From Naegleria lovaniensis (lineage: Eukaryota > Heterolobosea > Eutetramitea > Acrasida > Naegleriidae), in the NCBI RefSeq assembly GCF_003324165.1, contig NW_025407845.1, positions 310,001-374,000 of the forward strand: DNA of 64,000 nt, written 5' to 3'. How positions within the stretch are numbered: the first letter of the stretch is position 1; each line of letters opens with the position of its first letter. Shown here piece after piece: positions 33,001-42,259 of the stretch. The notes beneath the pieces are model-generated. The model was not told the DNA's origin, did no database searches, and was given only the letters and a program-made list of their open reading frames with translations. A program made the translations under genes and the position numbers.

Positions 33001-33060
33001 AGCATTGTGGTTGTGTTGATCACTCAGCTTCTGCCAGAACGTTTTGTTTGCTGTAGGCAT
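30028..33060 (-). CDS. Transposase with zinc finger and DEDDh exonuclease
   Basis: A single-exon gene of 1010 aa, whose start lies inside the right inverted repeat. Residues ~300-480 resemble the RNase H core of P-element/THAP9 transposases: CISFDGMKVFKHFDVLGDQI with the first Asp (~334), IVCGCSDAEIDAHAV (~427) and FVNDYVHNFKNQRN (~453), the last like the P-family D-x-x-H-x-x-K-x-x-RN. Residues ~712-750 form a C2H2-like finger (CCPVSGCKK ... NHLKAKH). Residues ~830-1000 form a DEDDh exonuclease: VLDLETTG, HSTGLDKAF and GIAHNAVVDVL carry all five expected acidic/His residues. The third catalytic acid of the transposase was not placed with confidence. hAT or another superfamily remains possible for the core. 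An exonuclease fused to such a transposase is unusual in my knowledge. Confidence 0.85.
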   Translation of the reverse strand: MPTANKTFWQKLSDQHNHNAPDIRSTASIMPSVKKRVYFEDQPFMVENITPATNVSYEECYSELKYVCRGINRNNYSKLLTGKQIYNCDYDIIGVIRDELTLESACCSKYCSIFQNQCRQCSELEKHLVSIMENRHDIFEMLLKGILPQPKQLISFPLLMYELLCKLVPFIPVSQDEHKLLTVFRKAQTSYNEALSTQYNNKQITNNEHRDTQALKVPRSSFTPFLETFFGSFIFNQLQNYTKNPFHHKYSEVERRYWVVMKYYCGKQFFIRMGGERNQNIERNNFNHLKYNLIIPSWNTVKQWTPAGCYGMIPDITLTLKNMLLPDSCKDTCISFDGMKVFKHFDVLGDQIVGSEKYCYTVEDVKQFGVKHLIDQMILFSINAIDNSWHLPLGWFGVSSETDVLEFVTSKILYFKELLQESVTIVCGCSDAEIDAHAVQTIIRKKHKDFIFVNDYVHNFKNQRNVLFNGTILHEKISMQTIIYYMIQHRTLYRLLDREEVDPTDIMNLKSCLNLTERPVLQELRKIGTIEANSVAGYLELIRDIYDCINDNSPDIIDILSESKTIFEKLPNYPKKTKKICVHTLEGFLALASRFPNFKPSCITTNYEELLFSIIRGMFPKPTTKQFCQSALFSFYIFLILHSTDDVRGFSLPDIPLTDHYFGMKLVIKILPTLPGRIVLDRNVKKKTCKELQIINQNVATYSRKTTLRAEVCAPKCIYLCCPVSGCKKQKPYIIKGSFTNHLKAKHQFSDEEAEATVAQLECLQFSAQLEKDVAFRKQSCKNNENIIVQHKPPYLISKFKNRLTIQYNFAPLKSIPTPHCINQETRRPLNFFVLDLETTGFSPKCNSIIQFAMLSLFSNELHSIFVSPSGVWSSIALQMHETKFQILDESETLQNMIPKICNYLTRNDTADVMLLVHSTGLDKAFFSAAIAPLKLRSTIYYCSTMQKNLLGKKGLENHFREKVCDSLPGIAHNAVVDVLMLYDLLLSKFGNDQEIVKAIGKAECTTIDD

Positions 33061-33179
33061 TTTTTTTGGTTGGAGATGTTTATTTTCGTGATGACACTTG
33101 AGTTCGTCAACGTCGCCAAGAATGGTTGGGTATAGGCTGGTTGCCTACGAAGCTTTTTCTATCTGGCTCACCCTCCCTG
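33006..33179 (-). repeat. Right terminal inverted repeat
   Basis: Reverse complement of 29769-29931, with about 11 extra bases near the tip. It contains the transposase start codon (33058-33060) and its leader. Confidence 0.92.
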
Positions 33180-33187
33180 ACAAGAAT
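33180..33187. repeat. Target-site duplication, right
   Basis: ACAAGAAT, identical to 29761-29768. Confidence 0.9.
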
Positions 33188-33753
33188 CACTAAAAATTTA
33201 CAAGAAACTTTCAACTCGATGTTTCCTATTGTAATGAAAATAAAATCTCCAAGTTTCTTACTGGTTAATAAATAATATGGTATGAAAAAGATAATTAAGT
33301 GATGGAATTAAGACATCTTCTTGGTTTTCCTTCTACTCAACAGTTACACTCGAACATTCCCTTATTAGACAAATAACACCAAAGAGACATTTGACAATGT
33401 CCATTTCTAACTGTTCCTTTGACCAAAATTGTACAAATACACCCCTTCCAATCATTCACACGCGTTCATAGTTTTACATTGAACCAGCACACACACGGAA
33501 GAATGGATTCCCTCCTTTCATCTCTAATCGTCATCACCTCGAAAGCTCAAAAAAACTCAAAACAGGGCGAGGTCATGAGGTTGTTGACTGCTTTTACTGT
33601 TGTACTCTGATCAAAGTTGTTCATCTTCTTCTTGTTGTTGTTGTTGATAGATACAAACCCACTGCGTACTTGTGTTTGCTTTGAACTCAAGTGGCTGCAC
33701 CCAACGATTGAATCATCTCTTTTAGTTTTATATCATCATGAAATGATTCTACG
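33188..33753. other. Intergenic region
   Basis: No supported gene or RNA. It holds the 5' flank of the gene at 33754 with a short GTT triplet run near 33635-33650. Confidence 0.45.
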
Positions 33754-35145
33754 ATGAATCGTCGTAACAGTATATGTAACAGTAGTAACAGTTCCTCTAT
33801 TCCAAACATTTACAACATTCCTTCTCGAAACGAGAAGTTCTCGACCACAACAACAAGGCCTTCAAGGATGAAGAGCTCCTCAACGACTCGACTCGAACAA
33901 GAAGGAGAGAACGATCCTTCTTCACGGGAGCATGTTTCATTGCATACTGCTTCCATTCCACCCCATCCACTTTCTCATCATCAACAACAGCAACAACATG
34001 AACCTTTTGAGGATTGTATGGAATCATCTTCTCAATTGTCGAATACAGTTTTGGATGATGGTGCTTTTCCTCTTTCCAACATGCTTACTCTCCATCATCC
34101 AGCTTCTTCGTCCCCTCTGGTACCGAGCATGTACCAGACGATCGTACTTCCACAGGATGAAATCATCCATCCATCACAACACATGCATCATCATCATTAT
34201 CATCCTCAGATACATGAAACACATGTGTCGGATTCTAGCAAGAGTCCTCAAGGAACATTGAAACAAGGACGTCCTCGACATCATTCACTTCCGAATTATT
34301 CAGAAACACATGCATCGCATGGGTTTCTTCCTCCCCTTCCTTCGTTCTTTTTATATATGGAAGAGTCTTTGGATGATTTATTAGCATTGAATTTAGAATA
34401 TTATCGACCACGAGTGATGAACGAATTGAGGGAATTAAGGCTCATGGAGTCCAAAGAAGAATCTTCAACCATTGTTTCCCATCCTCCCAATGAAGTCATT
34501 ATCGACCAAGGGAATGTGTCTTCTTCTCTTTTTGAATCGAATCCATCCTCACAGCACGAATCTACTGTGATGAATCCCATGTCCTCCCCGTTGTTGCATA
34601 CTAGTACTATTACTTCAAAGAGCTCGAGCTTGAGCAGTGGAAATGGGGATTGGAGGTTTGCACACGATTCAAATTTGTTTCATTCCAATGAATCATCATT
34701 CCCTAGTGGTGTCGAACCTCATGTGGTACATGCCAGAAAATCCTCCATTCATTCAACCTCATCATCGAATTCACAAATAGGTACCACCTCGAACCCAATG
34801 AACATTGCTGTGTTGCACCATTCACATCTCAGGGAGAACCAATTACAGCCTGGAAGGAATCATCATGTCAATACCATTTCCATGCATTCAAATCATGGAC
34901 AGCAACAACAACCACAGAACACGAGTCATGGCTCGAGTGGAGCTTTCTTTCATTATAGAAATTTTGTCTCGCCTTCACCAAATTCCAGCGTTGGCAGTTC
35001 AGCAACAAATTCCACACATTCGGAATTGACTTTGAACGAAGCGAAAAATCATCCTCGAAGAAAACCAAAAGGTTATGATCATATGGTGAAACAATTTACA
35101 TTGAATGCACAACCAAAACCAAAAGACTCTGATTCTAGAAAATGA
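33754..35145 (+). CDS. Ser/His/Gln-rich low-complexity protein, unknown
   Basis: A single-exon gene of 463 aa. Most of it is disordered: Ser, Asn, His and Gln tracts, including HHHHYHPQIHETH. The one ordered-looking segment is near residues 195-235 (SFFLYMEESLDDLLALNLEY, then RPRVMNELRELRL), probably helical. A basic stretch (GRPRHHSLPNY) just before it resembles a kinase or 14-3-3 target site. The C-terminus is basic (RRKPKGYDHMVKQF). I recognise no domain. The frame is long and uninterrupted with good codon usage, so it is likely real. A transcriptional or signalling adaptor is a guess. Confidence 0.7.
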   Translation: MNRRNSICNSSNSSSIPNIYNIPSRNEKFSTTTTRPSRMKSSSTTRLEQEGENDPSSREHVSLHTASIPPHPLSHHQQQQQHEPFEDCMESSSQLSNTVLDDGAFPLSNMLTLHHPASSSPLVPSMYQTIVLPQDEIIHPSQHMHHHHYHPQIHETHVSDSSKSPQGTLKQGRPRHHSLPNYSETHASHGFLPPLPSFFLYMEESLDDLLALNLEYYRPRVMNELRELRLMESKEESSTIVSHPPNEVIIDQGNVSSSLFESNPSSQHESTVMNPMSSPLLHTSTITSKSSSLSSGNGDWRFAHDSNLFHSNESSFPSGVEPHVVHARKSSIHSTSSSNSQIGTTSNPMNIAVLHHSHLRENQLQPGRNHHVNTISMHSNHGQQQQPQNTSHGSSGAFFHYRNFVSPSPNSSVGSSATNSTHSELTLNEAKNHPRRKPKGYDHMVKQFTLNAQPKPKDSDSRK

Positions 35146-35228
35146 CTGCACGGGCAGGATGGTTTTCAGAGACTTTTGTTTACTAGTACAATGGGAGCGT
35201 GTTCCAAGTTCTTAAGACAATAAAAAAA

Positions 35229-36435
35229 ATGAAAATTTCCTTGTTGAGCGATTTGCATGTGGAACATTTCGAGAGCTTTTCATCGTTTCAAGACAAGTAT
35301 GAAGAGAAATTTCATCGGAAACTGTTGAGTACAAAATTAATCGAGGAAGGATCGGACGTGTTGATTCTTGCTGGAGATGTTGCCAATGTCAAACAAGAAA
35401 GTTTTAAAGAATTACTGAATGATGTGAGCCACCGATTTAAACATGTGATTTATGTTGCAGGAAATCATGGTAAGTGTATTTCCTCTTCGTCAGAACGGTT
35501 CCGATGAGTGGAGATGAAACAATTTTCATGATTATTTCTAAATGTATGAAAATTAGAATTTTATGGAAATGAATATTATAGTTGCATGGAAAGTATGAAA
35601 CAAGTGTGCCTAGAAAAGAAAAATATTCATTTTCTTGATCAATCAGTAGTAGAAATTAAAGATGACGAAACAGGAGAAATGGTTGTTTTTATTGGATGTA
35701 TTTTGTGGAGTCGAGTACCAGAAGCGTCAAAACCATTCGTTGGAACAGTACGTTTTGATATTTATATTCAACACGGTGATTTGATTTGCCATGCATGGTC
35801 AACCATGGTTTTAATTATTATGATTATTTCAATTAATTTAATTTTTTTATTTGTTTTATTATTTATTTTACCTTGTTAAATAGTCAATGAATGATTACAA
35901 GGTCATAAAAATTCAAGACAATGCTTCTACAGAACCAGTCAATCTCACAGTGAATGATACAGTAAAGTGGTTCGAAGAACAAGTTCAATTCATTGAAAAA
36001 CAAATTCAACTTGCAAAACAAGAAAATAAGAGAGCCATTATTGTCACACATAATGCACCTCTCACAAAAGGAGTTAGCGACCCTAAATATGAAAACAGCA
36101 CTACTGAATTTACAAAACATTTGAACACTGCATTTGCCACTGATTTACGGCATTTAATGGGACCTCCAGTGATTGCTTGGTTTTTTGGCCATACTCACTT
36201 CTCATCAAGACAATGTCATAATCAAACCATTGTGGCTAGTAATCAATTGGGATACTTATTGTTTGGAAATGAAAAGAATGAATTGTATGACGAATTTTGG
36301 GTGTTTGACACAAACCATATTGACTATTCCAAATACAAGCAAGTGAGTGACCATTCCACAGAGAATAATGAGCATCACGCTACATCAGCACAAACAACGA
36401 CTACCTCCAATAAGAAGAAGTGTCTATTCATGTGA
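35229..36435 (+). CDS. Calcineurin-like metallophosphoesterase with CaaX end
   Basis: Three exons: 35229-35469, 35557-35747, 35884-36435; 327 aa. Donors are GTAAGT and GTACGT, and phases agree. Motifs of the two-metal phosphoesterase fold occur in order: SDLHVEH, AGDVAN, AGNHE (made by the first splice), VTHNAP and GHTHFSS. The start at 35229 follows a run of A. The protein ends KKKCLFM: Cys-aliphatic-aliphatic-Met after three lysines, a good CaaX prenylation signal, so membrane anchoring is predicted. The substrate (nucleotide, lipid or protein phosphate) is unknown. Its stop lies 43 bp before the start of the next gene. Confidence 0.9.
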
Positions 36436-36478
36436 AGGCAGTCCTCCTCTTCATGTTCAATTGTTTCTTTCAAAAAAA

Positions 36479-37804
36479 ATGTCTGAAAATCTCAAGACCA
36501 TGAACCCATCATCAACACAAGACACAACCGACCACGAGAAAACTAACAATAACCATCAAATACAATCGGAGGATAGAGTTCGTGTGCCAGGTTCATCCAC
36601 ACTATTTCCGACAGGTATCATTCAAGATGGACAAATGTTTGTTGATCCCGAAACTAAGCTTGAATATATCTATCATGGAGACAAGAGTGCTTGGTTTCCT
36701 CATGTTCAGGAAAATCAATTCGAAGATCAACAATCCATCTATAATTTTCAGGAAACGGAGGAGATGAGACAAGAGAGATTGGAGAAGGAACGTGCTTTGA
36801 AAATACGAGAACAACTCCAAAAAGAAAAACTCGAAAAGAAGAAGCGAAAACATGGCTCTGAAAGTACAAATCAAAAATTGTTTAATTCAAAGAAAGTTGC
36901 TTTAGAAAATGATGAACAAGAGGAAGAAAATCAAGGCGAAATTTCCACTCCAGAAGAAAAGAAGAAAAAAACCAATGACGATTTTTTACCTGGATGGCAT
37001 GAACAATTCAATACTTCAATATACATTACTGGATTACCGCTGGATGATAAGAAGGTCACTCTGCATTTTTTAATTGACACCTTTTCCAAGTGTGGAATTA
37101 TCAAAACAGATCCCTTCACAGAGCAACCAAAAGTTAAATTATACAGAGATGAACATGGAAAGCTTAAGGGAGATGCCAGAGTGACGTTTCTCAAGGAGGA
37201 GAGCATTGATTTGGCTCTCACTCTATTTGATGGAGCTTGTCTTTTCGGAGATGGAACTAAAATTACTGTGGAACGAGCAAAATTCACCAAGCCTGAAAAT
37301 TATGATGCATCGCGAAGTTTAGAATATCACAATAGAAGAAAACAAATTAAGGATAAGGAGAATAGAAAATTACAATGGGGCTTTGGGGATTATCCAGACG
37401 AAGCAATGGGCTCTGAAAATGAACCACAAGGGCGAGTGGTCATTCTCAAACACATGTTTGTTCCAGAAGATTTCTCGACGGATCCACTTTTTGGAGCCGA
37501 ATTGAAAGATGAAATCAAAAGTGAAATGGAGAAAATTGGAAAAGTCGACAAGATTAAAATTTACTCTGAAAATCCTGAGGGAGTTGTGGAAATTCGATTC
37601 AAATCGCCCAATCACGCTCGAGCATGTATTAAAGAAAATAATGGAAGAATGTTCGATGGTGGTCGTGTGGTGGCCTATTTATGGGATGGCAAAGAGAATT
37701 TCAACGTTGTGGAGTCTAAGGAACAGGAAGAAGAACGTCTTGAAAGATATACGAAAGAGTATGTCGAAAAGTCCAATGAAAAATCAACGGAGAGTAAACC
37801 TTGA
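36479..37804 (+). CDS. HTATSF1/CUS2-like splicing factor
   Basis: A single-exon gene of 441 aa; the start at 36479 follows a run of A. It has an acidic/charged N-terminus, a short aromatic patch (LEYIYHGDKSAWFPHVQENQ), and a Lys/Glu-rich coiled region. A first RRM (residues ~180-270: SIYITGLPLDDKKVTL; KGDARVTFLKEES) is followed by a second, UHM-type RRM (residues ~320-420: RVVILKHMFVPEDF ... GRVVAYLWDG). This order matches HTATSF1 (human) and Cus2 (yeast), which bind SF3B1 ULMs and help U2 snRNP join the branch site. It fits a genome with many introns. The charged tail ends the protein. Confidence 0.92.
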   Translation: MSENLKTMNPSSTQDTTDHEKTNNNHQIQSEDRVRVPGSSTLFPTGIIQDGQMFVDPETKLEYIYHGDKSAWFPHVQENQFEDQQSIYNFQETEEMRQERLEKERALKIREQLQKEKLEKKKRKHGSESTNQKLFNSKKVALENDEQEEENQGEISTPEEKKKKTNDDFLPGWHEQFNTSIYITGLPLDDKKVTLHFLIDTFSKCGIIKTDPFTEQPKVKLYRDEHGKLKGDARVTFLKEESIDLALTLFDGACLFGDGTKITVERAKFTKPENYDASRSLEYHNRRKQIKDKENRKLQWGFGDYPDEAMGSENEPQGRVVILKHMFVPEDFSTDPLFGAELKDEIKSEMEKIGKVDKIKIYSENPEGVVEIRFKSPNHARACIKENNGRMFDGGRVVAYLWDGKENFNVVESKEQEEERLERYTKEYVEKSNEKSTESKP

Positions 37805-37872
37805 TTTATTTGATTTGAAATGAGTTTGGGAGTTGAGTAGAGGAAAAAGAAAAAACAAAAAACCACAAAAAA

Positions 37873-39583
37873 ATGCAAAAATCAAAGGAAAAGCTTGATT
37901 ACTATAAAATTCTCGGAGTGGGTGAGTCGTCATCATTTTGAACATACATATTCGGAGATTAATGAATGCGGATTTATCTAAAATGCTTTATTAAATTTTT
38001 TTTAATAACAATTAATTTTGGTAATTAATTACATTATATTTGAACAGATCGGGATTGTTCCGAAGAAGACATTAAACAAAGTTATCGGAAATTAGCCAAA
38101 CAATTCCATCCCGATTTAAATGTTAACAAACAACAAGCCACAGAAAAATTTCAAGAAATTACAGAAGCCTATGAAGTATTATCGGATCCTGACAAGAGAC
38201 AAAATTATGATGCATTCGGAGAGGCAGGTCTCAATAACAGTAATAACTCTTTCGAGCAAATGGATTCCGTCATGAATCCTTTCGATATGTATTTAAATCA
38301 ATTTGGATTTTTTGAAACATTATTCGGAGGAAAAGTAAAACCTCCAACAAACGAAGATCAAGAAATGATCATTCCGATCGATGTCACACTCGAAGAACTC
38401 TATACTGGATGCAAAAGAGATTTCACAAAGAAGAGAAAGATAATTTGTAGAACTTGCAATGGTACAGGAGCATTCTCAAATGAACACGTGTTTTATTGTA
38501 AAGCTTGTAAAGGAACTGGACGAAGAATTATGAGGCGAACGCTTCCAAGAAACATTGTACAGCAATTTTCAACGATTTGTATGGATTGTGAAGGAAGAGG
38601 ACAATATGTCACAAAAAAGTGTGAGACCTGTAAAGGAAGAAAATTGGTCAATGAGATTAAGACAGTCACTGTGAACGTTGAGCCTGGAAGTAGACATGGA
38701 GAGAGAATTATTTTGAGAAATCATGGAGATGAATGGCAAAACAAGGCAACTAGTGACATTACTTTTGAAATACGACAATTACCGCACAAGGAATTTGAAA
38801 GAGTGTAAGTAATCACCCCTACAAAGAGTTCTAATTGACCTCGCTTGACGCATTAATATTTACTATTAATTAATATTAATTTTATATGTTGCGTCATATC
38901 AGAGGAGATGACTTGTATGTGAAAAAAACAATTACACTTTTGGAGGCGCTTACTGGATTCCAATTGACACTCAACTCCCTCGAAAAAGGTAAACAAATAA
39001 TAGTGAAATGTGAAGATGAAGTCATTCAACCAGGTCAGAAAAAAGCCATCCCCAATCAAGGAATGCCAAAGAAAGGTACTACCAATGAATTTGGACATTT
39101 AGTGGTTGTTTTTGACGTTGTGTTTCCAGAACATTTAAATATGGAGATGAAACGATATTTACGAATATTACTCGATCCTAAAACAAAAGATCTTTCCAGT
39201 ATACCAATCCCGCATGATTTAAGATCAGTATCCTCCTTCTCTTCTTCATACTCGGATGGAAATATTTCAGCATTTGAGATTAATCAGACAAAAGGAAATG
39301 AAAAACGTGAGAATGAAAACAAGCACCTCATTCATGCACAATTCCTTCCTGGACATTATGGTATTAAGGCAGGGTCTTTGGCGCCACACAACAATCTTGA
39401 GAGCAGTACTGCTCCCCCAAGCACAGACTCTGATCGTGATGGGTCTATATTTTCTTTCATTAAGAATAAGGTAAGTAACTGGTGATAGATTTTGTGTTGA
39501 ATTTGAAATGCTCTTTTTGGTTGTGTTACCTAAAATAATTTTGATATTCACACCAACAACAGATTAAATCCATGTTCATGTAA
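37873..39583 (+). CDS. Type I DnaJ/Hsp40 co-chaperone
   Basis: Four exons: 37873-37921, 38048-38804, 38903-39470, 39563-39583; 464 aa. It has a J domain (DYYKILGVD across the first splice, then QFHPDLNVNK with the HPD that triggers Hsp70 ATPase). A short linker replaces the usual Gly/Phe region. The zinc-finger domain has four Cys repeats (CRTCNGTGA, CKACKGTGR, CMDCEGRGQ, CETCKGRKL), and the client-binding domain follows (GSRHGERIILRNHGDEW). It lacks an evident presequence. The C-terminus is Ser-rich and non-conserved. The last exon adds only IKSMFM; reading through its donor would instead end VSNW at 39485. Confidence 0.92.
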
Positions 39584-39645
39584 TTTCAATCATCATAATT
39601 GTTGTGTTTGATGTTTGTTATTTCAAAAAAACACACTAAAAAAAT

Positions 39646-40641
39646 ATGACAAGAAAAATTCTTCGAGTGCTCATTCATTTCTTGTTGGATCATCACTGGG
39701 AAGAAATGGACTTTGAAAATTGTGTAAAATTTGTGTGTCATCATGATCTGGATTATGCCACGAGTCATGCGATTTCTCATCTCATTACACAAGCGTTCCC
39801 AACATCAAGAATGACCATTCAGAGTGCATGGGTCATTGATTGTTTGGAAGTATGGACGCGAGAAGATCCCGAATCAGCACAACAAGCCTTCTCTGAAAAT
39901 TCCTATCATTTCGGGTCGACTCTGATTTGGGATTTGTGTACACACTATTTCACCACACAACATTCGAGACTTTTTGAACAATGTCCTCATCCGAGAAGAG
40001 AGAAGGATATGAAATCAACAACAAATGAAACCACTAATTTAGAGGAACGACGAAGAGATTTATTACAAGTTGTGGAATATTTGTTATCACATGGTGCAGA
40101 TGTTGAGAAGGGTTTTGTGAGATCGAATTTTGTTTCGTTGACTCCCTTATCGATTGCTTCAAGTTGTGGACATTTAGAAACTGTGAAATTACTACTTCAA
40201 TACGGTGCACAACCTTTCAAATTTGGTAACATTTACTATCAATATGAATGTCCACTCTATGAGGCGTTGAATTCACGACATTTTCAAGTATTTCAAGAAT
40301 TGTGTCATCGAAATTATTCATGTCTTTCTGAAATTTGTTGGTATGAACACATGGATGGTACGGAACAGAATGGTTATGAATCATTGATACGAGGCTACTC
40401 GAGTCCTGGGTTGATTGATGCTTTGGATGAACGTTTTTTTCTAATGGAATTTGTTCAGGGACATGTCGATTCAGAATTATTACTCGAAATGCAACAATAT
40501 TGGAATATAGATGTGGATCAGTGGAAATGTATTTCTCGAGGTTTTCATCAATTCTTTAAGAATTTGAAAACAAGTCTAAATGTTGGACTCTGCTCCGATA
40601 TTGAGATTGTATTCGGTCCAACCTCTTTCTCAAATGAATAA
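39646..40641 (+). CDS. Ankyrin-repeat protein
   Basis: A single-exon gene of 331 aa, with an A-rich leader. Two to three ankyrin-like repeats appear at residues ~145-215 (VVEYLLSHGADVEKG; TPLSIASSCGHLETVKLLLQ, YGAQPFKFG). The flanks are Cys/His/Trp-rich helices without a known domain. Ankyrin repeats are protein-binding, and the partner is unknown. It follows the DnaJ gene by 62 bp. Confidence 0.85.
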   Translation: MTRKILRVLIHFLLDHHWEEMDFENCVKFVCHHDLDYATSHAISHLITQAFPTSRMTIQSAWVIDCLEVWTREDPESAQQAFSENSYHFGSTLIWDLCTHYFTTQHSRLFEQCPHPRREKDMKSTTNETTNLEERRRDLLQVVEYLLSHGADVEKGFVRSNFVSLTPLSIASSCGHLETVKLLLQYGAQPFKFGNIYYQYECPLYEALNSRHFQVFQELCHRNYSCLSEICWYEHMDGTEQNGYESLIRGYSSPGLIDALDERFFLMEFVQGHVDSELLLEMQQYWNIDVDQWKCISRGFHQFFKNLKTSLNVGLCSDIEIVFGPTSFSNE

Positions 40642-41002
40642 TACCCTGATGATGGAAAGAATGCCTGTATGGAATAGATGCATGTATCTTTAACGATCTT
40701 TGAGTGGGGATGGAGAAGTGATCTCTCTTGCGTGTGGACTCTCAATTTGGAAGTTTCAATGCCTTGATTCATGCTCGAGAGACAAAAGTCTTCCGTTTAC
40801 AGTTTTTTTTCTCGATAAAAAAATTTCAACAAGCAGTATTGGGAACGAATCGAGAAGTATTGTTGTTGAGGGCATCTGCATCACTGAGAGAACGACGATT
40901 GAATATTCGGAGTGAGTCTCATCTCTTCATCAGCAGCAAGTGTACCCACAAGATCAAAGAGTTGTAATCGTTCTTAAAATTACTTACTACTCGCCGTTAA
41001 GA
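40642..41002. other. Intergenic region, possible 5' exon
   Basis: Open plus-strand frames exist across 40700-40920. One of them could splice from a GTGAGT at 40912 to the AG just before 41002 in phase with the next gene. It has no ATG and is not convincing, so I leave it as leader. Confidence 0.3.
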
Positions 41003-42211
41003 ATGCCTTCAATTTTTATATCCCGATATGAGGATATTTCGCAACTTATATTGAAATCACTGACAAGTGGGGAGGAAGAATCCTACCAAGAAAGTAGTTA
41101 TAATCATCATCACCATCACGAACATGGATCAAAGAAACACAAAAATTACGACATTACATTATCGGAATTTCATGACATGTTTTCGAAAGTGCCTTCGATG
41201 GAACAAACTCTACAGCATCAACAACGAGCCACCAATACCGAAAATAAGGTGGTTCCTTTCAATAATCACATTGAGAAAAAAGATGATACAACATTTTGGG
41301 TTTATGATCCGACCGATTTTGATCCATGGTTTGTGGCAAAGTTTAATCCACCAAACTCGGAAACGTTTGTGGCGAGCAATGTAGAATTTATTGTGAGCAC
41401 TACAGCTCCAAGATATATAAGAAATATTATGAATGCCATACAAGTGGCTTTCAAAATGGCAACTGCAATTAATGCCAACTGTTATTTAAAAGATTCAACA
41501 AAATCATATACCATTACCAATGATTCAATAAGGAAATGGCTTTTTGACCCTCAAATGGTCTTTGTAAAAGACAAACAAAAGGAATGGATTGATAAGATGG
41601 AACTCATGGTACAAAAGAAGATGGCTCCTCTTGAATTTCCAATAGGAAATATGGACATGATTCGAGATTTCTTCTTTTTTGAAATTACTCGAATCTCGGA
41701 CGTGGTGGCAACGTTTAAATCTCTTCACAAGATCATTCCTCCTTCCTTGAGCGTGGCTGCTCTTGACGCAAATTTAATGGATATTCCAGAATTTCGCCAA
41801 GCCACACCAGAAGAGAGACCTATATCGAGGTTCAATGAGCATGAAAATCACTCTTGCCTTATCATTGATCGAAAATCAAAAATATGCAAAACAAAAGTGG
41901 AATGGGATAGCGCTGAGAAAGTCTTGCGAGTGTCCTCCAACTATTTTGCAAGACCACCCGTTGGAGGCATGTACAGAACTCTTCCATTTCATTCACTTGC
42001 AAGTTGTACACTTCTCATTTGCAAAAGTATCATGATCCATCTGGGGAAGTCTTGGAGTGACGATTGTTTCCTCAATACCCGAAGTCTCAACGAAGAATTT
42101 GTCAAAAATCTTCAAGAAAAATTGAAACATGATCCAATAAGTACAGAATTTTACTATTGGCTCGAACAAGCTCAACGAGAAGACGACCAATTACTTCTCT
42201 CAGATAAGTAA
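41003..42211 (+). CDS. Protein of unknown function
   Basis: A single-exon gene of 402 aa from the ATG at 41003. It has a His-rich patch (NHHHHHEHGSKKHKN) near residue 35, then mixed alpha/beta sequence with WVYDPTDFDPWFVAKF and FARPPVGGMYRTLPFHS. There is no signal peptide, TM or familiar motif. The frame is long, ATG-started and evenly coding. I do not recognise a family. Confidence 0.75.
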   Translation: MPSIFISRYEDISQLILKSLTSGEEESYQESSYNHHHHHEHGSKKHKNYDITLSEFHDMFSKVPSMEQTLQHQQRATNTENKVVPFNNHIEKKDDTTFWVYDPTDFDPWFVAKFNPPNSETFVASNVEFIVSTTAPRYIRNIMNAIQVAFKMATAINANCYLKDSTKSYTITNDSIRKWLFDPQMVFVKDKQKEWIDKMELMVQKKMAPLEFPIGNMDMIRDFFFFEITRISDVVATFKSLHKIIPPSLSVAALDANLMDIPEFRQATPEERPISRFNEHENHSCLIIDRKSKICKTKVEWDSAEKVLRVSSNYFARPPVGGMYRTLPFHSLASCTLLICKSIMIHLGKSWSDDCFLNTRSLNEEFVKNLQEKLKHDPISTEFYYWLEQAQREDDQLLLSDK

Positions 42212-42259
42212 ATGTTTTGTGTCATAGAGTACACACACGAGAAAAAGATTTCAAAAAAA

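Larger units (their letters stand above)
29769..33179 (-). mobile_element. P-element-like DNA transposon with exonuclease domain
   Basis: A 3411-bp element flanked by a perfect 8-bp duplication (ACAAGAAT). Its termini are long inverted repeats beginning CAGGGAGGGTGAGCCA. The inverted repeats cover 29769-29931 and 33006-33179 and are near identical except for an 11-bp length difference close to the tip. A single long minus-strand gene (30028-33060) fills the interior. The 8-bp duplication fits P and hAT superfamilies. The transposase core looks closer to P/THAP9 (see the gene entry). Intact gene, matching ends and identical duplications suggest a recent insertion that may still be mobile. Confidence 0.9.

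Noticed and set aside
29769-33179. hAT classification of the transposon from the 8-bp duplication and CAGGG tip
   Set aside because: The ends fit hAT as well, but the core motifs (DGMKV, DYVHNFKNQRN) look closer to P/THAP9 and no hAT dimerisation region is seen; kept as an alternative only.
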